Origin: Streptomyces sp. CCM_MD2014
GTDB lineage: Bacteria; Actinomycetota; Actinomycetes; Streptomycetales; Streptomycetaceae
Assembly: GCF_000772045.1 (NCBI RefSeq)
Contig: NZ_CP009754.1
Span: 7,440,001 to 7,504,000, forward strand
Length of the DNA: 64,000 bases
Reading direction: 5' to 3'
Shown here: piece after piece, positions 40,812 through 49,577 of the stretch
How positions within the stretch are numbered: position 1 is the stretch's first letter
How the letters are laid out: each line of letters starts with the position of its first letter
Notes under the pieces: model-generated
Told to the model about the DNA's origin: nothing
What the model saw: only the letters and a program-made list of their open reading frames with translations
Database searches by the model: none
Translations under genes and position numbers: made by a program

Positions 40812-40847
40812 CGCGTACTCCGCCCACTCCGCGTACTCCGCGTACTC
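40812..40847. repeat. Short 9-bp tandem repeat between flavoprotein and ligase genes
   Basis: Four head-to-tail copies occur: CGCGTACTC, CGCCCACTC, CGCGTACTC, CGCGTACTC. They lie in the 135-bp gap upstream of the ligase gene, just past the flavoprotein stop. Slippage-prone; no function can be inferred. Confidence 0.7.
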
Positions 40848-40864
40848 CGGGTGCCCGGGCACCC

Positions 40865-41830
40865 TCAGTCCGCGAGGGCCGCGTCCAGGCCCGACATGAT
40901 CAGGTCGCCGACGATCGCCGCCGCCGCGCGGTAGCCGCCGCTGGCCGCGTGGACGACCTGCTCGGCGAAGCCGAGGGCGTTTCCGGCGGTCCACACGCCC
41001 GGCACGGTCGTCCGGCCCGTCGGGTCCACCACGGGATAGGCGCCGAACGGCGTCTCCTGCAGCTCCGCCCCCAGCCGCTCCATCAGACCGGTCTGCGGGA
41101 CCGCCTTCGGGGCCACGAACACCACCGTGCGGTCGTGCGCCGTGCCGTCGGCCAGCCGGACCCCGGTGAGCCGGTCGTCCTCGACCCGCAGGCCCGCGAC
41201 CTCCCCGGGGACCACCTTGACCCCGGCCGCCGCGAGCCGCCGCAGGTCGTCGTCGGACAGTTCGCTCTCGGCGACCGTGTGCAGGAAGAGCGTCACGTCG
41301 TCCGACCAGCCGGACACCATCAGTGCCTGGTGCACGCTGAGCGGGCTGGTGGCCAGGACGCCGAAGCGCTCGTCCCGCACCTCCCATCCGTGGCAGAACG
41401 GGCAGTGCAGTACGTCCCGGCCGAACCGCTCGGCGACCCCTTCGACGGCCGGCAGCTCGTCCCTGAGTCCGGTGGTGACGATCAGCCGGCGGGCGTGCAC
41501 GGTGTCCCCGCCGGCCAGCCGTACCGCGAAGTCCTCGCCGCGGGAGACGTCCACGGCGCGGTCGCGGACCAGCTCCACCCCGTAGCGCGCGATCTCCTCC
41601 CGGCCGAGGGCCAGGAACTCGGCCGGGGACATGCCGTCCCGGGTCAGGTAGCCCTGCATGTGGTCCGAGGGCGCGTTGCGCGGCTCGCTGGCGTCGACGA
41701 CCAGGGTGCGCAGGCGCGAGCGGCCCAGGACGAGCGCGGCGGAGAGCCCGGCCGCGCCGCCACCGACGACGACCACGTCGTACCGCCCGGTCGGGTCCTT
41801 CTTCTCGGTCGTGGTGCTGTTCTGGGTCAT
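40865..41830 (-). CDS. Thioredoxin-reductase-like FAD/NAD(P) oxidoreductase
   Basis: This 321-residue flavoprotein has the FAD dinucleotide motif VVVVGGGAAGLSAAL at the N-terminus and a redox CxxC in LHCPFCHGWEVRD. A second, weaker nucleotide region follows and it ends with TVPGVWTAGNALGFAEQVVHAASGG. The CPFC centre differs from the CATC/CAVC of classic thioredoxin reductases, so the electron acceptor may not be thioredoxin. GGAGG seven bases upstream supports ATG 41830. It is divergent from an XRE-cupin regulator that probably controls it. Confidence 0.9.
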   Translation of the reverse strand: MTQNSTTTEKKDPTGRYDVVVVGGGAAGLSAALVLGRSRLRTLVVDASEPRNAPSDHMQGYLTRDGMSPAEFLALGREEIARYGVELVRDRAVDVSRGEDFAVRLAGGDTVHARRLIVTTGLRDELPAVEGVAERFGRDVLHCPFCHGWEVRDERFGVLATSPLSVHQALMVSGWSDDVTLFLHTVAESELSDDDLRRLAAAGVKVVPGEVAGLRVEDDRLTGVRLADGTAHDRTVVFVAPKAVPQTGLMERLGAELQETPFGAYPVVDPTGRTTVPGVWTAGNALGFAEQVVHAASGGYRAAAAIVGDLIMSGLDAALAD

Positions 41831-41871
41831 GGTGACCACCTCCACGTAGAAGGTCGCTCGCAGCCTCGGGA

Positions 41872-41900
41872 TTGACAAACCCATTTGCCGGTTCTGCAAT
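41872..41900 (+). promoter_or_regulatory. Leaderless promoter of the XRE-cupin regulator
   Basis: TTGACA (41872-41877), a 17-bp spacer and TGCAAT (41895-41900) lie exactly six bases before the ATG at 41907, predicting a transcript that starts at the start codon. Confidence 0.6.
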
Positions 41901-41906
41901 AAACGC

Positions 41907-42482
41907 ATGACGACTGCAGACGACGTTCTCGCCGGTGTCGGGCCCAGGCTCCGCCGGCTTCGCAAGGAGCGGGAGGTGACGCTGGCGGCCCTGTCCGAGA
42001 CCACGGGCATCTCGGTGAGCACCCTGTCGCGGCTGGAATCGGGCCTGCGCAAGCCGAGCCTGGAACTGCTGCTGCCGATCGCCCAGGCCCACCGGGTGCC
42101 GCTGGACGAACTGGTCGGCGCCCCGCCGGTCGGAGACCCCCGGGTGCGGGCCGAGCCGATCGTGCGCCACGGCCGCACCCACTGGCCGCTCACCCGCCAG
42201 GCCGGCGGCCTCCAGGCGTTCAAGGTGCTGGAACCCCGGCGCAGGGAGGAGCCGGACCCGCGCACCCACGAGGGGTACGAATGGCTCTACATCCTCTCCG
42301 GGAGGCTGCGGCTCGTGCTCGGCGAGCACGACGTGGTGCTGTCGGCAGGGGAGGCCGCCGAGTTCGACACCCGGGTGCCGCACTGGTTCGGATCGACGGG
42401 GGAGGGGCCGGTCGAGTTCCTCAGCCTCTTCGGTCCGCAGGGGGAGCGGATGCACGTACGGGCGAGGCCCGCGCGGGCGTGA
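41907..42482 (+). CDS. XRE-family regulator with C-terminal cupin domain
   Basis: The 191 residues comprise a helix-turn-helix at about 12-65 (RLRRLRKEREVTLAALSETTG, STLSRLESGLRKPS) and a cupin_2 domain at about 110-180 (HEGYEWLYILSGRLRLVLG, GEAAEFDTRVPHWFG). The combination is common in small-molecule-sensing repressors. Divergence from the flavoprotein gene, 76 bp away, suggests control of that gene and itself. Confidence 0.92.
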   Translation: MTTADDVLAGVGPRLRRLRKEREVTLAALSETTGISVSTLSRLESGLRKPSLELLLPIAQAHRVPLDELVGAPPVGDPRVRAEPIVRHGRTHWPLTRQAGGLQAFKVLEPRRREEPDPRTHEGYEWLYILSGRLRLVLGEHDVVLSAGEAAEFDTRVPHWFGSTGEGPVEFLSLFGPQGERMHVRARPARA

Positions 42483-42585
42483 GCCCGGCCTGTCGCCCGA
42501 TGGGCCCCAGCCTGTTCCCTGATGGGCAAGCGACCGCTTAGTATGCGGAGGACCGGTCGGACGACGCAGTCGGTGGAGGTCCCGC

Positions 42586-43548
42586 ATGCAGGCATGGCAG
42601 GTGCACGAGAACGGCGAGCCGGGCGAGGTGATGCGCCTCGCGGACGTGCCGCCGCCGGTGCCCGGTGAGGGCCAGGTCCTGTTGAAGGTGCGCGCCGCCA
42701 ACATCAACTTCCCGGACGCCCTGATGTGCCGGGGCCAGTACCAGGTCCGGCCGCCGCTGCCGTTCACGCCGGGCGTGGAGATCTGCGGCGAGACCGAGGA
42801 CGGCCGCCGCGTCCTGGCCAACCCGGCGCTGCCGCACGGCGGCTTCGCCGAGTACGCCCTCGCCGACGCCCGCGCCCTGCTGCCCGCGCCGGACGCCCTG
42901 GACGACGCCGAGGCCGCCGCCCTGCACATCGGCTACCAGACCGGCTGGTTCGGCCTGCACCGCCGGGCCCGCATCCAGGCCGGCGAGACCCTGCTCGTCC
43001 ACGCCGCCGCGGGAGGTGTCGGAAGCGCCGCCGTACAGCTCGGCAAGGCGGCCGGCGCCACCGTCGTCGGCGTCGTCGGCGGACCGGAGAAGGCGGCCGT
43101 CGCCCGGGAGCTGGGCTGCGACGTGGTCGTCGACCGGCGCGGTGAGGACGTCGTCGCGGCCGTGAAGGAGGCCACCGGCGGCCGGGGCGCCGACGTGATC
43201 TACGACCCGGTGGGCGGCGCGGCGTACACCCAGTCCACCAAGGTCGTCGCCTTCGAGGGGCGGATCGTCGTCGTCGGCTTCGCGAGCGGCACGATTCCCA
43301 GCCCGGCCCTGAACCACGCGCTGGTGAAGAACTACACGATCCTCGGCCTGCACTGGGGCCTGTACAACACCAAGAACCCCCAGCTGGTCCGGCACTGCCA
43401 CGAGCAGCTCACCGAGCTGGCCGCGCGGGGCGCGATCGAGCCGCTGGTGAGCGAGCGGGTCCCGCTCGACGGTGCGGCGGACGCCGTGCAGCGCGTCGCC
43501 GACGGCAGGACGACCGGCCGGGTGGCCGTCGTACCGGAGAAGTCATGA
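42586..43548 (+). CDS. NADPH:quinone oxidoreductase family protein (zinc-free MDR)
   Basis: This 320-residue medium-chain dehydrogenase/reductase has the ANINFPDALMCRGQYQ signature and TPGVEICGE. The Rossmann motif is HAAAGGVGSAAVQLGKAAGA, followed by ADVIYDPVGG. No structural or catalytic zinc ligands are evident, as in QOR-type enzymes. It heads a run with two acyl-CoA dehydrogenases (47 bp to the first), so it may act on an enoyl or quinoid intermediate of that pathway. GGAGG supports the start. Confidence 0.9.
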   Translation: MQAWQVHENGEPGEVMRLADVPPPVPGEGQVLLKVRAANINFPDALMCRGQYQVRPPLPFTPGVEICGETEDGRRVLANPALPHGGFAEYALADARALLPAPDALDDAEAAALHIGYQTGWFGLHRRARIQAGETLLVHAAAGGVGSAAVQLGKAAGATVVGVVGGPEKAAVARELGCDVVVDRRGEDVVAAVKEATGGRGADVIYDPVGGAAYTQSTKVVAFEGRIVVVGFASGTIPSPALNHALVKNYTILGLHWGLYNTKNPQLVRHCHEQLTELAARGAIEPLVSERVPLDGAADAVQRVADGRTTGRVAVVPEKS

Positions 43549-43594
43549 CCGGACGAGGCCGGACCGGAGAGAAGCTGGAGAAGGGAACCGTCGT

Positions 43595-44779
43595 ATGACC
43601 GACGCAGCGGAACTGCGCCGCCGTACCCGTGAGTTGCTGACCGCGCACCCGCCGGCCACCACGGACCGCCTGGACTTCCTGCGGGCCCGCTTCGACGCCG
43701 GCCTCGCCTGGGTGCACTACCCGGAAGGGCTCGGCGGACTCGGCGCCCCGCGCTCCCTCCAGGCCGTCGTGGACGCCGAACTGGCGGCCGAGGGCGCCCC
43801 CGACAACGACCCGCGGCGCATCGGCATCGGCCTCGGCATGGCCGCCCCGACCATCCTCCAGTACGGCACCGACGAGCAGAAGCGCCGGCTGCTGCGCCCG
43901 CTGTGGACCGGCGAGGAGGTCTGGTGCCAGCTCTTCAGCGAGCCGGGCGCCGGGTCCGACCTGGCCGCCCTCGGCACGCGCGCGGTGCGGGACGACGGGG
44001 GAGACTGGATCGTCAACGGGCAGAAGGTGTGGACCTCCAGCGCGCACCTCGCCCGCTGGGCCATCCTCATCGCCCGCACCGACCCGGACGTGCCCAAGCA
44101 CCGGGGCATCACCTACTTCGTGTGCGACATGACCGACCCCGGCGTCGAGGTACGGCCGCTGCGCCAGATCACCGGCGAGGCCGAGTTCAACGAGGTCTTC
44201 CTCACCGACGTCCGCATCCCCGACTCCCGGCGCCTCGGCGACGTCGGCGACGGCTGGCGGGTCGCGCAGACCACGCTCAACAACGAGCGCGTCGCCATCG
44301 GCGGCACCCCGATCCCCCGCGAGGGCGGCATGATCGGCAAGATCGCCGCGACCTGGCGGGAGCGCCCCGAACTGCGCACCCACGACCTGCACCAGCGGCT
44401 GCTCGGCCTGTGGGTCGAGGCCGAGGTCGCCCGCCTCACCGGCGTACGCCTGCGCCAGCAACTGGTGGCGGGCCAGCCCGGCCCCGAGGGCGCCGGCATG
44501 AAGCTGAACTTCGCCCGCCTCAACCAGGAGATCAGCGGCCTCGAGGTGGAACTCCTCGGCGAGGAGGGCCTGCTCTACGACGACTGGACCATGCGCCGCC
44601 CCGAGCTGGTCGACTTCACCGGACGCGACGCCGGGTACCGCTACCTGCGGTCCAAGGGCAACAGCATCGAGGGCGGGACCAGCGAGGTCCTGCTGAACAT
44701 CGTCGCCGAGCGCGTCCTGGGCCTGCCCGCCGAGCCGCGCACCGACAAGGACGTCGCATGGAAGGACCTCGCCCGATGA
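43595..44779 (+). CDS. Acyl-CoA dehydrogenase, large subunit type
   Basis: This 394-residue flavoprotein has QLFSEPGAGSDLAALGTRA, NGQKVWTSSAHLARW and the end block SKGNSIEGGTSEVLLNIVAERVLGLP. The IEGGTSE glutamate is the probable base. It overlaps the next gene as ATGA. Paired FadE subunits of this kind form heteromeric dehydrogenases in actinobacterial sterol or side-chain catabolism, and that is the likely arrangement here; the substrate is unknown. Confidence 0.92.
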   Translation: MTDAAELRRRTRELLTAHPPATTDRLDFLRARFDAGLAWVHYPEGLGGLGAPRSLQAVVDAELAAEGAPDNDPRRIGIGLGMAAPTILQYGTDEQKRRLLRPLWTGEEVWCQLFSEPGAGSDLAALGTRAVRDDGGDWIVNGQKVWTSSAHLARWAILIARTDPDVPKHRGITYFVCDMTDPGVEVRPLRQITGEAEFNEVFLTDVRIPDSRRLGDVGDGWRVAQTTLNNERVAIGGTPIPREGGMIGKIAATWRERPELRTHDLHQRLLGLWVEAEVARLTGVRLRQQLVAGQPGPEGAGMKLNFARLNQEISGLEVELLGEEGLLYDDWTMRRPELVDFTGRDAGYRYLRSKGNSIEGGTSEVLLNIVAERVLGLPAEPRTDKDVAWKDLAR

Positions 44780-45864
44780 GCGCACAGCCCGAACCCGCTC
44801 TCCTCTACTCGGAGGAGGAAGAGGCGCTGCGCGCCGCCGTCCGGGACCTGCTCACAGACCACTGCGACCCGGCGGACGTCGTCACCCGCACCGAGTCGGC
44901 AGCCCCGCACGACGTGCCGCTGTGGAAGTCCCTCGCCGGTTCGATGGGCCTCGCGGGCCTGCTGATCCCCGAGGAACTGGGCGGACAGGGCGCCACGCAC
45001 CGGGAAGCCGCCGTGGTCCTGGAGGAGCTGGGACGCGCGGTCGCGCCGGTGCCGTACCTGACGAGCTCCGTCGTCGCCACCGAGGCGCTGCTGGCCTGCG
45101 GGGTCGAGGACCTGCTCGGTGAGCTTGCGGCCGCCACGACCGTCGCCGTGCTCGCCGTCGGGCTGCACGTCGCGCCGGGCGGTGCCGTCGCGAGCGTGCG
45201 CCTGGACAGCGGTCTTCTGCACGGGGAGCTGACGGGCATCGCGGACGCCTCCGTCGCCGACGTGCTGCTGGTCCCGGCCGACGACGGTGGCCTGTACGCG
45301 GTCGGGGCCGCCGACGCGACGGTGACGCCACAGGTCTCGCTCGACTCCACCAGGCCGCCGGCGCGAGTGACCCTCGACGGTGTGTCCGGGCGCCGGCTCG
45401 GCGACGCGGAGCCCGCCGTGCGCCGGGCGCTGCGGGCCGGTGCCGGTCTGCTCGCCTCCGAGCAACTGGGCCTCGCCGACTGGCTGCTGACCGAGACGGT
45501 CCGCTACCTCAAGGAACGCAAGCAGTTCAACCGTCCGGTCGGCGGGTTCCAGGCGCTCAAGCACCGGCTCGCCCGGCTGTGGCTGGAGATCGCTGGCCTG
45601 CGCGCCGCCGCCCGCAACGCCGCCGACGCCCTGGCGACCGGAGCGGACACCGACGTGGCGGTCGCCGTGGCCCAGGCGTACGCGGCGCGGGTCGCCGTCC
45701 ACGCCGCCGAGGAGGCGCTGCAACTGCACGGCGGCATCGGCATGACGTGGGAACACCCGGTCCACCTGTACCTCAAGCGGGCCAAGGCCGACTCGATCGC
45801 CTACGGAGCCGCCGGCACCCACCGGGCGGCGCTGGCCGAACTCGTCGACCTGCGGGCACCCTGA
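44776..45864 (+). CDS. Acyl-CoA dehydrogenase, partner subunit type
   Basis: This 362-residue protein has acyl-CoA dehydrogenase fold features: GLLIPEELGGQGATHREAAVVLEELGRAVAP, YLKERKQFNRPVGGFQALKHRLA and LQLHGGIGMTWEHPVHLYLKRAK. It lacks the FxEGTSE-type catalytic glutamate and its central FAD loop is shortened, as in non-catalytic partner subunits of heteromeric FadE pairs. It is translationally coupled to the preceding gene. Confidence 0.9.
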   Translation: MSAQPEPALLYSEEEEALRAAVRDLLTDHCDPADVVTRTESAAPHDVPLWKSLAGSMGLAGLLIPEELGGQGATHREAAVVLEELGRAVAPVPYLTSSVVATEALLACGVEDLLGELAAATTVAVLAVGLHVAPGGAVASVRLDSGLLHGELTGIADASVADVLLVPADDGGLYAVGAADATVTPQVSLDSTRPPARVTLDGVSGRRLGDAEPAVRRALRAGAGLLASEQLGLADWLLTETVRYLKERKQFNRPVGGFQALKHRLARLWLEIAGLRAAARNAADALATGADTDVAVAVAQAYAARVAVHAAEEALQLHGGIGMTWEHPVHLYLKRAKADSIAYGAAGTHRAALAELVDLRAP

Positions 45865-45900
45865 CGCCCTGTCCCGGCACCGCGTCGGCGGCATGAACCA

Positions 45901-45938
45901 CCGGAGGTGAACGGCCGGAGGTGAACGGCCGGAGGCAG
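45901..45938 (+). repeat. 14-bp tandem repeat containing Shine-Dalgarno-like sequences
   Basis: CCGGAGGTGAACGG occurs twice in tandem followed by a 10-bp partial copy. Each unit contains GGAGGTGA, a near-perfect anti-16S match. It sits in the 166-bp gap before the PI-PLC-like gene but too far from its ATG to act as its ribosome binding site. Confidence 0.7.
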
Positions 45939-46030
45939 TCCGGCCAACTCCCCGCAGGGCTCTGCTCCCCGAGGCCCCCGGGACCCCATACTCACTGGGG
46001 TCCCGTACGGCACTTCCAGGGAGGCAGAGC

Positions 46031-46894
46031 ATGGCCCTCACCACCCGACGCAGAGCCCTCACCACCCTCGGCGCCGCCCTCGCGGGCGCGGTCGCCCTGC
46101 CCGCCGGCACCGCGTCGGCGTCCGAAGGCAGGCGCTGGCCGCGCCCGTTGTGGCGCGCGCACGCCCACAACGACTACGAGCACCCCCGTCCCCTCCTCGA
46201 CGCCCTCGACCACCGCTTCGGCAGTGTCGAGGCCGACATCTACCTGGTCGACGGCCAACTCCTCGTCGCCCACGACCCGGAGGACCTGGACCCGTCCCGC
46301 ACGCTGGAGTCGCTCTACCTCGACCCGCTCGCCGCCCGCGTCCGCGCGCACCACGGCCGCGTGTACCGCCGGGACCGCGGGGCACTCCAGCTCCTGATCG
46401 ACATCAAGACCGAGGGCGAGTCGACGTACCTCGAACTCGACCGCCGTCTGCGCCGCTACCCGCACCTGTTCACCTCCTACGCCCACGGCCGCGTGTTCCC
46501 GGGCGCGGTCACCGCGGTGGTCTCCGGCGACCGGGCGGCCCGCGCGCCCATGGAGGCCCAGCGCACCCGCCGGGCCTTCTACGACGGCCGGCTCACCGAC
46601 CTCGGCACCGCCGCACCGGCCTCCTTCGTACCGCTGATCAGCGACAACTGGACGCTGAACTTCACCTGGCAGGGCGTGGGCGCCTTCCCGGCGGCCGAGC
46701 GGCGCAAGCTCCGCGAAATCGTGGGCGCGGCCCATGCCCGCGGGCAGCGGGTGCGCTTCTGGGCCACGCCCGACGCGGCGGGGCCCGCACGGGACGCCGT
46801 GTGGGCCGAACTCGTCGCCGCCGGCGTCGACCACCTCAACACCGACGACCTCGCCGGTCTGGAGGCCTTCCTCGACGCCCGCCGCGAGCGATAG
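46031..46894 (+). CDS. Tat-exported PI-PLC-like phosphodiesterase (AIM6-like)
   Basis: The 287 residues begin with a twin-arginine-like signal (TTRRRALTTLGAALAGAVAL, cleavage near TASAS). A TIM-barrel phosphodiesterase domain follows: WRAHAHNDYEHPRPLLDAL, FGSVEADIYLVDGQLLVAHD and ALQLLIDIKTEG. These histidines and acids match the PI-PLC-like/glycerophosphodiesterase superfamily in its AIM6-type branch; the substrate is unknown. GGAGG seven bases upstream supports the start. Confidence 0.82.
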   Translation: MALTTRRRALTTLGAALAGAVALPAGTASASEGRRWPRPLWRAHAHNDYEHPRPLLDALDHRFGSVEADIYLVDGQLLVAHDPEDLDPSRTLESLYLDPLAARVRAHHGRVYRRDRGALQLLIDIKTEGESTYLELDRRLRRYPHLFTSYAHGRVFPGAVTAVVSGDRAARAPMEAQRTRRAFYDGRLTDLGTAAPASFVPLISDNWTLNFTWQGVGAFPAAERRKLREIVGAAHARGQRVRFWATPDAAGPARDAVWAELVAAGVDHLNTDDLAGLEAFLDARRER

Positions 46895-47010
46895 GGGCGG
46901 CATCGGAACACCACTCGTTCGGAGGACAGGTCAGCCGCCCGGACGAACCCTCCGCTACGCCACACTTGCGGCCGAACGCCGCGAAGTGGACGTGGCGGAG
47001 GAGGTTGACG

Positions 47011-47205
47011 ATGGCCGTTTCCATCTCTGTGGTGCTCTTGCTGTTCATCCTGGCGGTGCTCTTCCTGCGCAACGGCGGGCTGAAGGTCTCGCACGCACTG
47101 GTGTGCCTGCTGCTCGGCTTCTACCTGGCGAGCACGAGCATCGCCCCGACCATCAGCAGCGGGCTGACCGCGACCGCGGAGATCGTGAGCAGCCTCAGAC
47201 CGTAG
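47011..47205 (+). CDS. Small two-TM membrane protein
   Basis: This 64-residue protein has two hydrophobic helices (SISVVLLLFILAVLFLR and ALVCLLLGFYLASTSIAP) and a short soluble C-terminus TATAEIVSSLRP. Similar small proteins recur in Streptomyces genomes; function unknown. GGAGGAGG precedes the ATG. It converges on the DUF779 gene with 22 bp between stops. Confidence 0.7.
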   Translation: MAVSISVVLLLFILAVLFLRNGGLKVSHALVCLLLGFYLASTSIAPTISSGLTATAEIVSSLRP

Positions 47206-47227
47206 AACCCCGAGGTGGCGGCGGGGC

Positions 47228-47596
47228 TCAGGCGTCCACGACCCGGGAGCGGATGAGGAAGCGCACCCCCTCGGGTGCCTCCAGGGAGAAGCCGCTGCCC
47301 CGGCCGGGGACGACGTCCACGGTCAGCCGGGTGTGGGCCCACACCTCGTACTGGCTGCGCGACATCCAGAACTCCACGGGCTCCTCGACGCCGGCGACCG
47401 CCAGTTCGGCGAGCAGGACGTCCGAGGCGCCGGTGCGGAACTCGCCGGCCGGGTAGCACATGGGGGCGCTGCCGTCGCAGCATCCCCCGGACTGGTGGAA
47501 CATCAGCGGGCCGTGCGCCTCGCGGAGCCGCCGCAGCAGTGCGGACGCCTCGGCGGTCAGCGCGACGCGCGGGGTCTCCTCGTATGTGTCGCCCAT
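47228..47596 (-). CDS. DUF779 protein
   Basis: The 122 residues contain the family signature HGPLMFHQSGGCCDGSAPMCYP and MSRSQYEVWAHTRLTVDVVPGRG. DUF779 genes usually lie beside acetaldehyde-type aldehyde dehydrogenase genes; here the likely partner is about 10 kb away (57623-59146). The vicinal Cys-Cys suggests metal or redox chemistry. ATG 47596 lacks a good ribosome binding site. Confidence 0.88.
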   Translation of the reverse strand: MGDTYEETPRVALTAEASALLRRLREAHGPLMFHQSGGCCDGSAPMCYPAGEFRTGASDVLLAELAVAGVEEPVEFWMSRSQYEVWAHTRLTVDVVPGRGSGFSLEAPEGVRFLIRSRVVDA

Positions 47597-47777
47597 GCCG
47601 CCATGTCAGCAAAGGGAACGTTGCGAGGGGGTTGCGCGCGTGGCGTCGGTGGCGGTTGACCGTCCGGTGGGCCGCCCGGGACGGGCGTGCCCCCGGTCGT
47701 GGCCGGCGGTCTCCGGGAGGCCGCGGACGCCGTGGCGACGGGCGTGGCACTCGTCTGCGGCGACGTGCCGGCCGGGC

Positions 47778-48194
47778 TCAGGCCCCCTCGGCCGCGGCGC
47801 GCGGAAGCACCGTGACCCGGTGGTAGTTGCACCCCGCCGGCCCCGAGGGTCCGGAGGGGCCCGCGCCGAGGTCGGTCGGGGGCCGGGACTGGTGGGCCTT
47901 GAGCGCGATGCTCGTCAGGCTCAGCAGCAGGTCCACGTCCGCGTCGCAGTCCAGGTGCACGGTCACCCAACGGGAGCCCGGCACCAGCCGGATGGCGGTG
48001 GAGCCGCCGAGGTCGTACTGGAAGCGCTGGATGGCCCGGTGGGTGAGGTGGAGGTCCACGTCCCGGTCCGAGTGGAAGTGGACGATCTCGTCGCGGACGG
48101 AGCGCAGCGCCCGTCCGGTTCGGCAACTGGCCGGACCCGCGGAGAGGTCGGGCCAGGCGTGCAGCCGCTCAAAGGCGCGCTGGGCCAGAGTCAT
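47778..48194 (-). CDS. Luciferase-like DUF5519 domain protein
   Basis: The 138 residues include LRSVRDEIVHFHSDRDVDLHLTHRAIQRF and GSRWVTVHLDCDADVDLLLSLTSIALKAH, resembling the small alpha/beta DUF5519 'luciferase' domain often found with binding of hydrophobic ligands. The C-terminus is glycine/proline rich. The assignment is by pattern memory. It stands alone on the minus strand. Confidence 0.6.
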   Translation of the reverse strand: MTLAQRAFERLHAWPDLSAGPASCRTGRALRSVRDEIVHFHSDRDVDLHLTHRAIQRFQYDLGGSTAIRLVPGSRWVTVHLDCDADVDLLLSLTSIALKAHQSRPPTDLGAGPSGPSGPAGCNYHRVTVLPRAAAEGA

Positions 48195-48259
48195 GGCCCT
48201 ATCGTCGCCCGATCACCGCTTCGCAACCAGAGGTTGAGCGATTTGTAACCGGCGCGTGA

Positions 48260-48293
48260 GGTCGGCGGGGAACCCTGGGGGACCCCGCCGACC
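48260..48293 (-). terminator. Terminator downstream of the LPMO gene
   Basis: GGTCGGCGGGG (48260-48270) pairs perfectly with CCCCGCCGACC (48283-48293), giving an 11-bp stem and 12-nt loop, 45 bp beyond the LPMO stop. Confidence 0.8.
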
Positions 48294-48337
48294 GTGTCCC
48301 GGACCGCGCCGGGAGCGTCACGGAATCTCGGGCTGTG

Positions 48338-49429
48338 TCAGGAGGTGACGCAGCCGATCGAGTCGACCGGGAAGTCGTTGCCCGTCGACGTGGCGGTGAA
48401 GCCGAAGGTCACGCTCCCGTCCGGTGGTACGACGCGGTTGTGGTCCACGTTCCGGACCGTGACCGTGCCGTCGGCGTCGCTGGACAGCGAACCGTTCCAC
48501 ACCCCGCCGAGCGTGGTCCCGCTGCCCGGCTTCCACTGCACGGCCCAGCCGTTCAGCGGCTCGGTGCCGTGGTTCATCACCTCGACCGAGCCCTGGAAAC
48601 CGCCGCTCCAGGAGTTCTCCACGGAGTACACGGCCATGCAGGAACCGGTGTGCGTGGGCGGGTCCGTGGGGTCGGTCGGATCCGTCGGGTCCGGGTCCGG
48701 AGTGGTGCCGGAGCCGCGGATGCCGGTGACCTCGCCGTTGCCGCCGTCGAAGACGACGTCCGAGCAGGAGAAGAAGTTCTCCTGGCTGTCCGAACGCACC
48801 CACTGCATGAAGATCAGCGCGTCGCCCGAGCGGCCCGAGGGCAGCGCGAGGTCCCAGTAGTAGTGGCCGCCGTCGGTCCCGGGCGAGCCCTGCTGGGGCG
48901 GGTTGGTCACCGTCTGGATCAGCTCCAGGTCGTCCCAGCCCAGCTCGGACGTGGGGGACCAGCCCGGCTTGGTCAGGTACACCCGGAAGTCACCCGGGTG
49001 GGCGGCCCAGTTGCTGTACTGCACCGGGATCGTCGCCCCCGACGTCAGATGCGTGCGGGGCCAGTCGCCGCGCGGGGCGTTGTAGGCGGAGAAGTCGTAC
49101 GGGGAACGGTCGCCCGCGCTGCACAGGGTGCCGTCCGGTACGTAACCGGCACCGCGGCCGCCCGCGTTGGAGTCGAGTACGGCGAACCAGTTGTACAGCG
49201 CGGTCGCCCCGCTCTGGTCGAGCGCGGCCTGACAGGCCGGATTCGTCGGGTCGAGGGCACCGGTGCCGGTCTTGGCGTCCAGCTGGCACAGATAGGTGCG
49301 GGAGCCGGGCATCATCGCCACGCCGTGCGCCTCGGCCCGGCCCTGCCCGAGCAGGAAGGTCATACCGAGCGCGCTGAGCAGGGTGGCCAGTACCGCCGTC
49401 AAGGACAGGAGTCTGCTGCGTCGAGCCAT
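48338..49429 (-). CDS. Cellulose-active lytic polysaccharide monooxygenase (AA10) with CBM2
   Basis: This 363-residue secreted enzyme has signal residues 1-34 ending GRAEA, so the mature protein begins with His35, the copper-brace histidine. The AA10 domain follows (GVAMMPGSRTYLCQ, HLTSGATIPVQYSNWAAHPGDFRVYL, NFFSCSDVVF). A (DPT)n-rich linker leads to a CBM2 (ENSWSGGFQGSVEVMNHGTEPLNGWAV). Length and sequence resemble S. coelicolor CelS2/LPMO10C, a C1-oxidising cellulose LPMO. It follows celB on the same strand. Confidence 0.95.
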   Translation of the reverse strand: MARRSRLLSLTAVLATLLSALGMTFLLGQGRAEAHGVAMMPGSRTYLCQLDAKTGTGALDPTNPACQAALDQSGATALYNWFAVLDSNAGGRGAGYVPDGTLCSAGDRSPYDFSAYNAPRGDWPRTHLTSGATIPVQYSNWAAHPGDFRVYLTKPGWSPTSELGWDDLELIQTVTNPPQQGSPGTDGGHYYWDLALPSGRSGDALIFMQWVRSDSQENFFSCSDVVFDGGNGEVTGIRGSGTTPDPDPTDPTDPTDPPTHTGSCMAVYSVENSWSGGFQGSVEVMNHGTEPLNGWAVQWKPGSGTTLGGVWNGSLSSDADGTVTVRNVDHNRVVPPDGSVTFGFTATSTGNDFPVDSIGCVTS

Positions 49430-49517
49430 AGGGGGGTCTCCCATTGGTCCCATTGATGGGTTCGATGATTTCCATGGATGATCAGGTCATGACAAGCGCG
49501 GGGGTCGTGGTGGAACC

Positions 49518-49557
49518 CCCGCCCGTCCGGGGCGGGCGCTTCGACCGGACGGGCGGG
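49518..49557 (-). terminator. Hairpin downstream of the GH12 cellulase gene
   Basis: CCCGCCCGTCCGG (49518-49530) pairs with CCGGACGGGCGGG (49545-49557) around a 14-nt loop, 20 bp past the cellulase stop and before the LPMO gene. A second GC hairpin abuts it at about 49497-49523. It may terminate or attenuate readthrough into the LPMO gene. Confidence 0.7.
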
Positions 49558-49577
49558 GAGACAGGGGGCGGCGCCCG

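Noticed and set aside
47689..47814. Possible short plus-strand peptide starting at a GTG and ending in RRAEAP
   Set aside because: It has plausible amino-acid use but only about 40 residues, no ribosome binding site and overlap with the DUF5519 gene end; support is insufficient.
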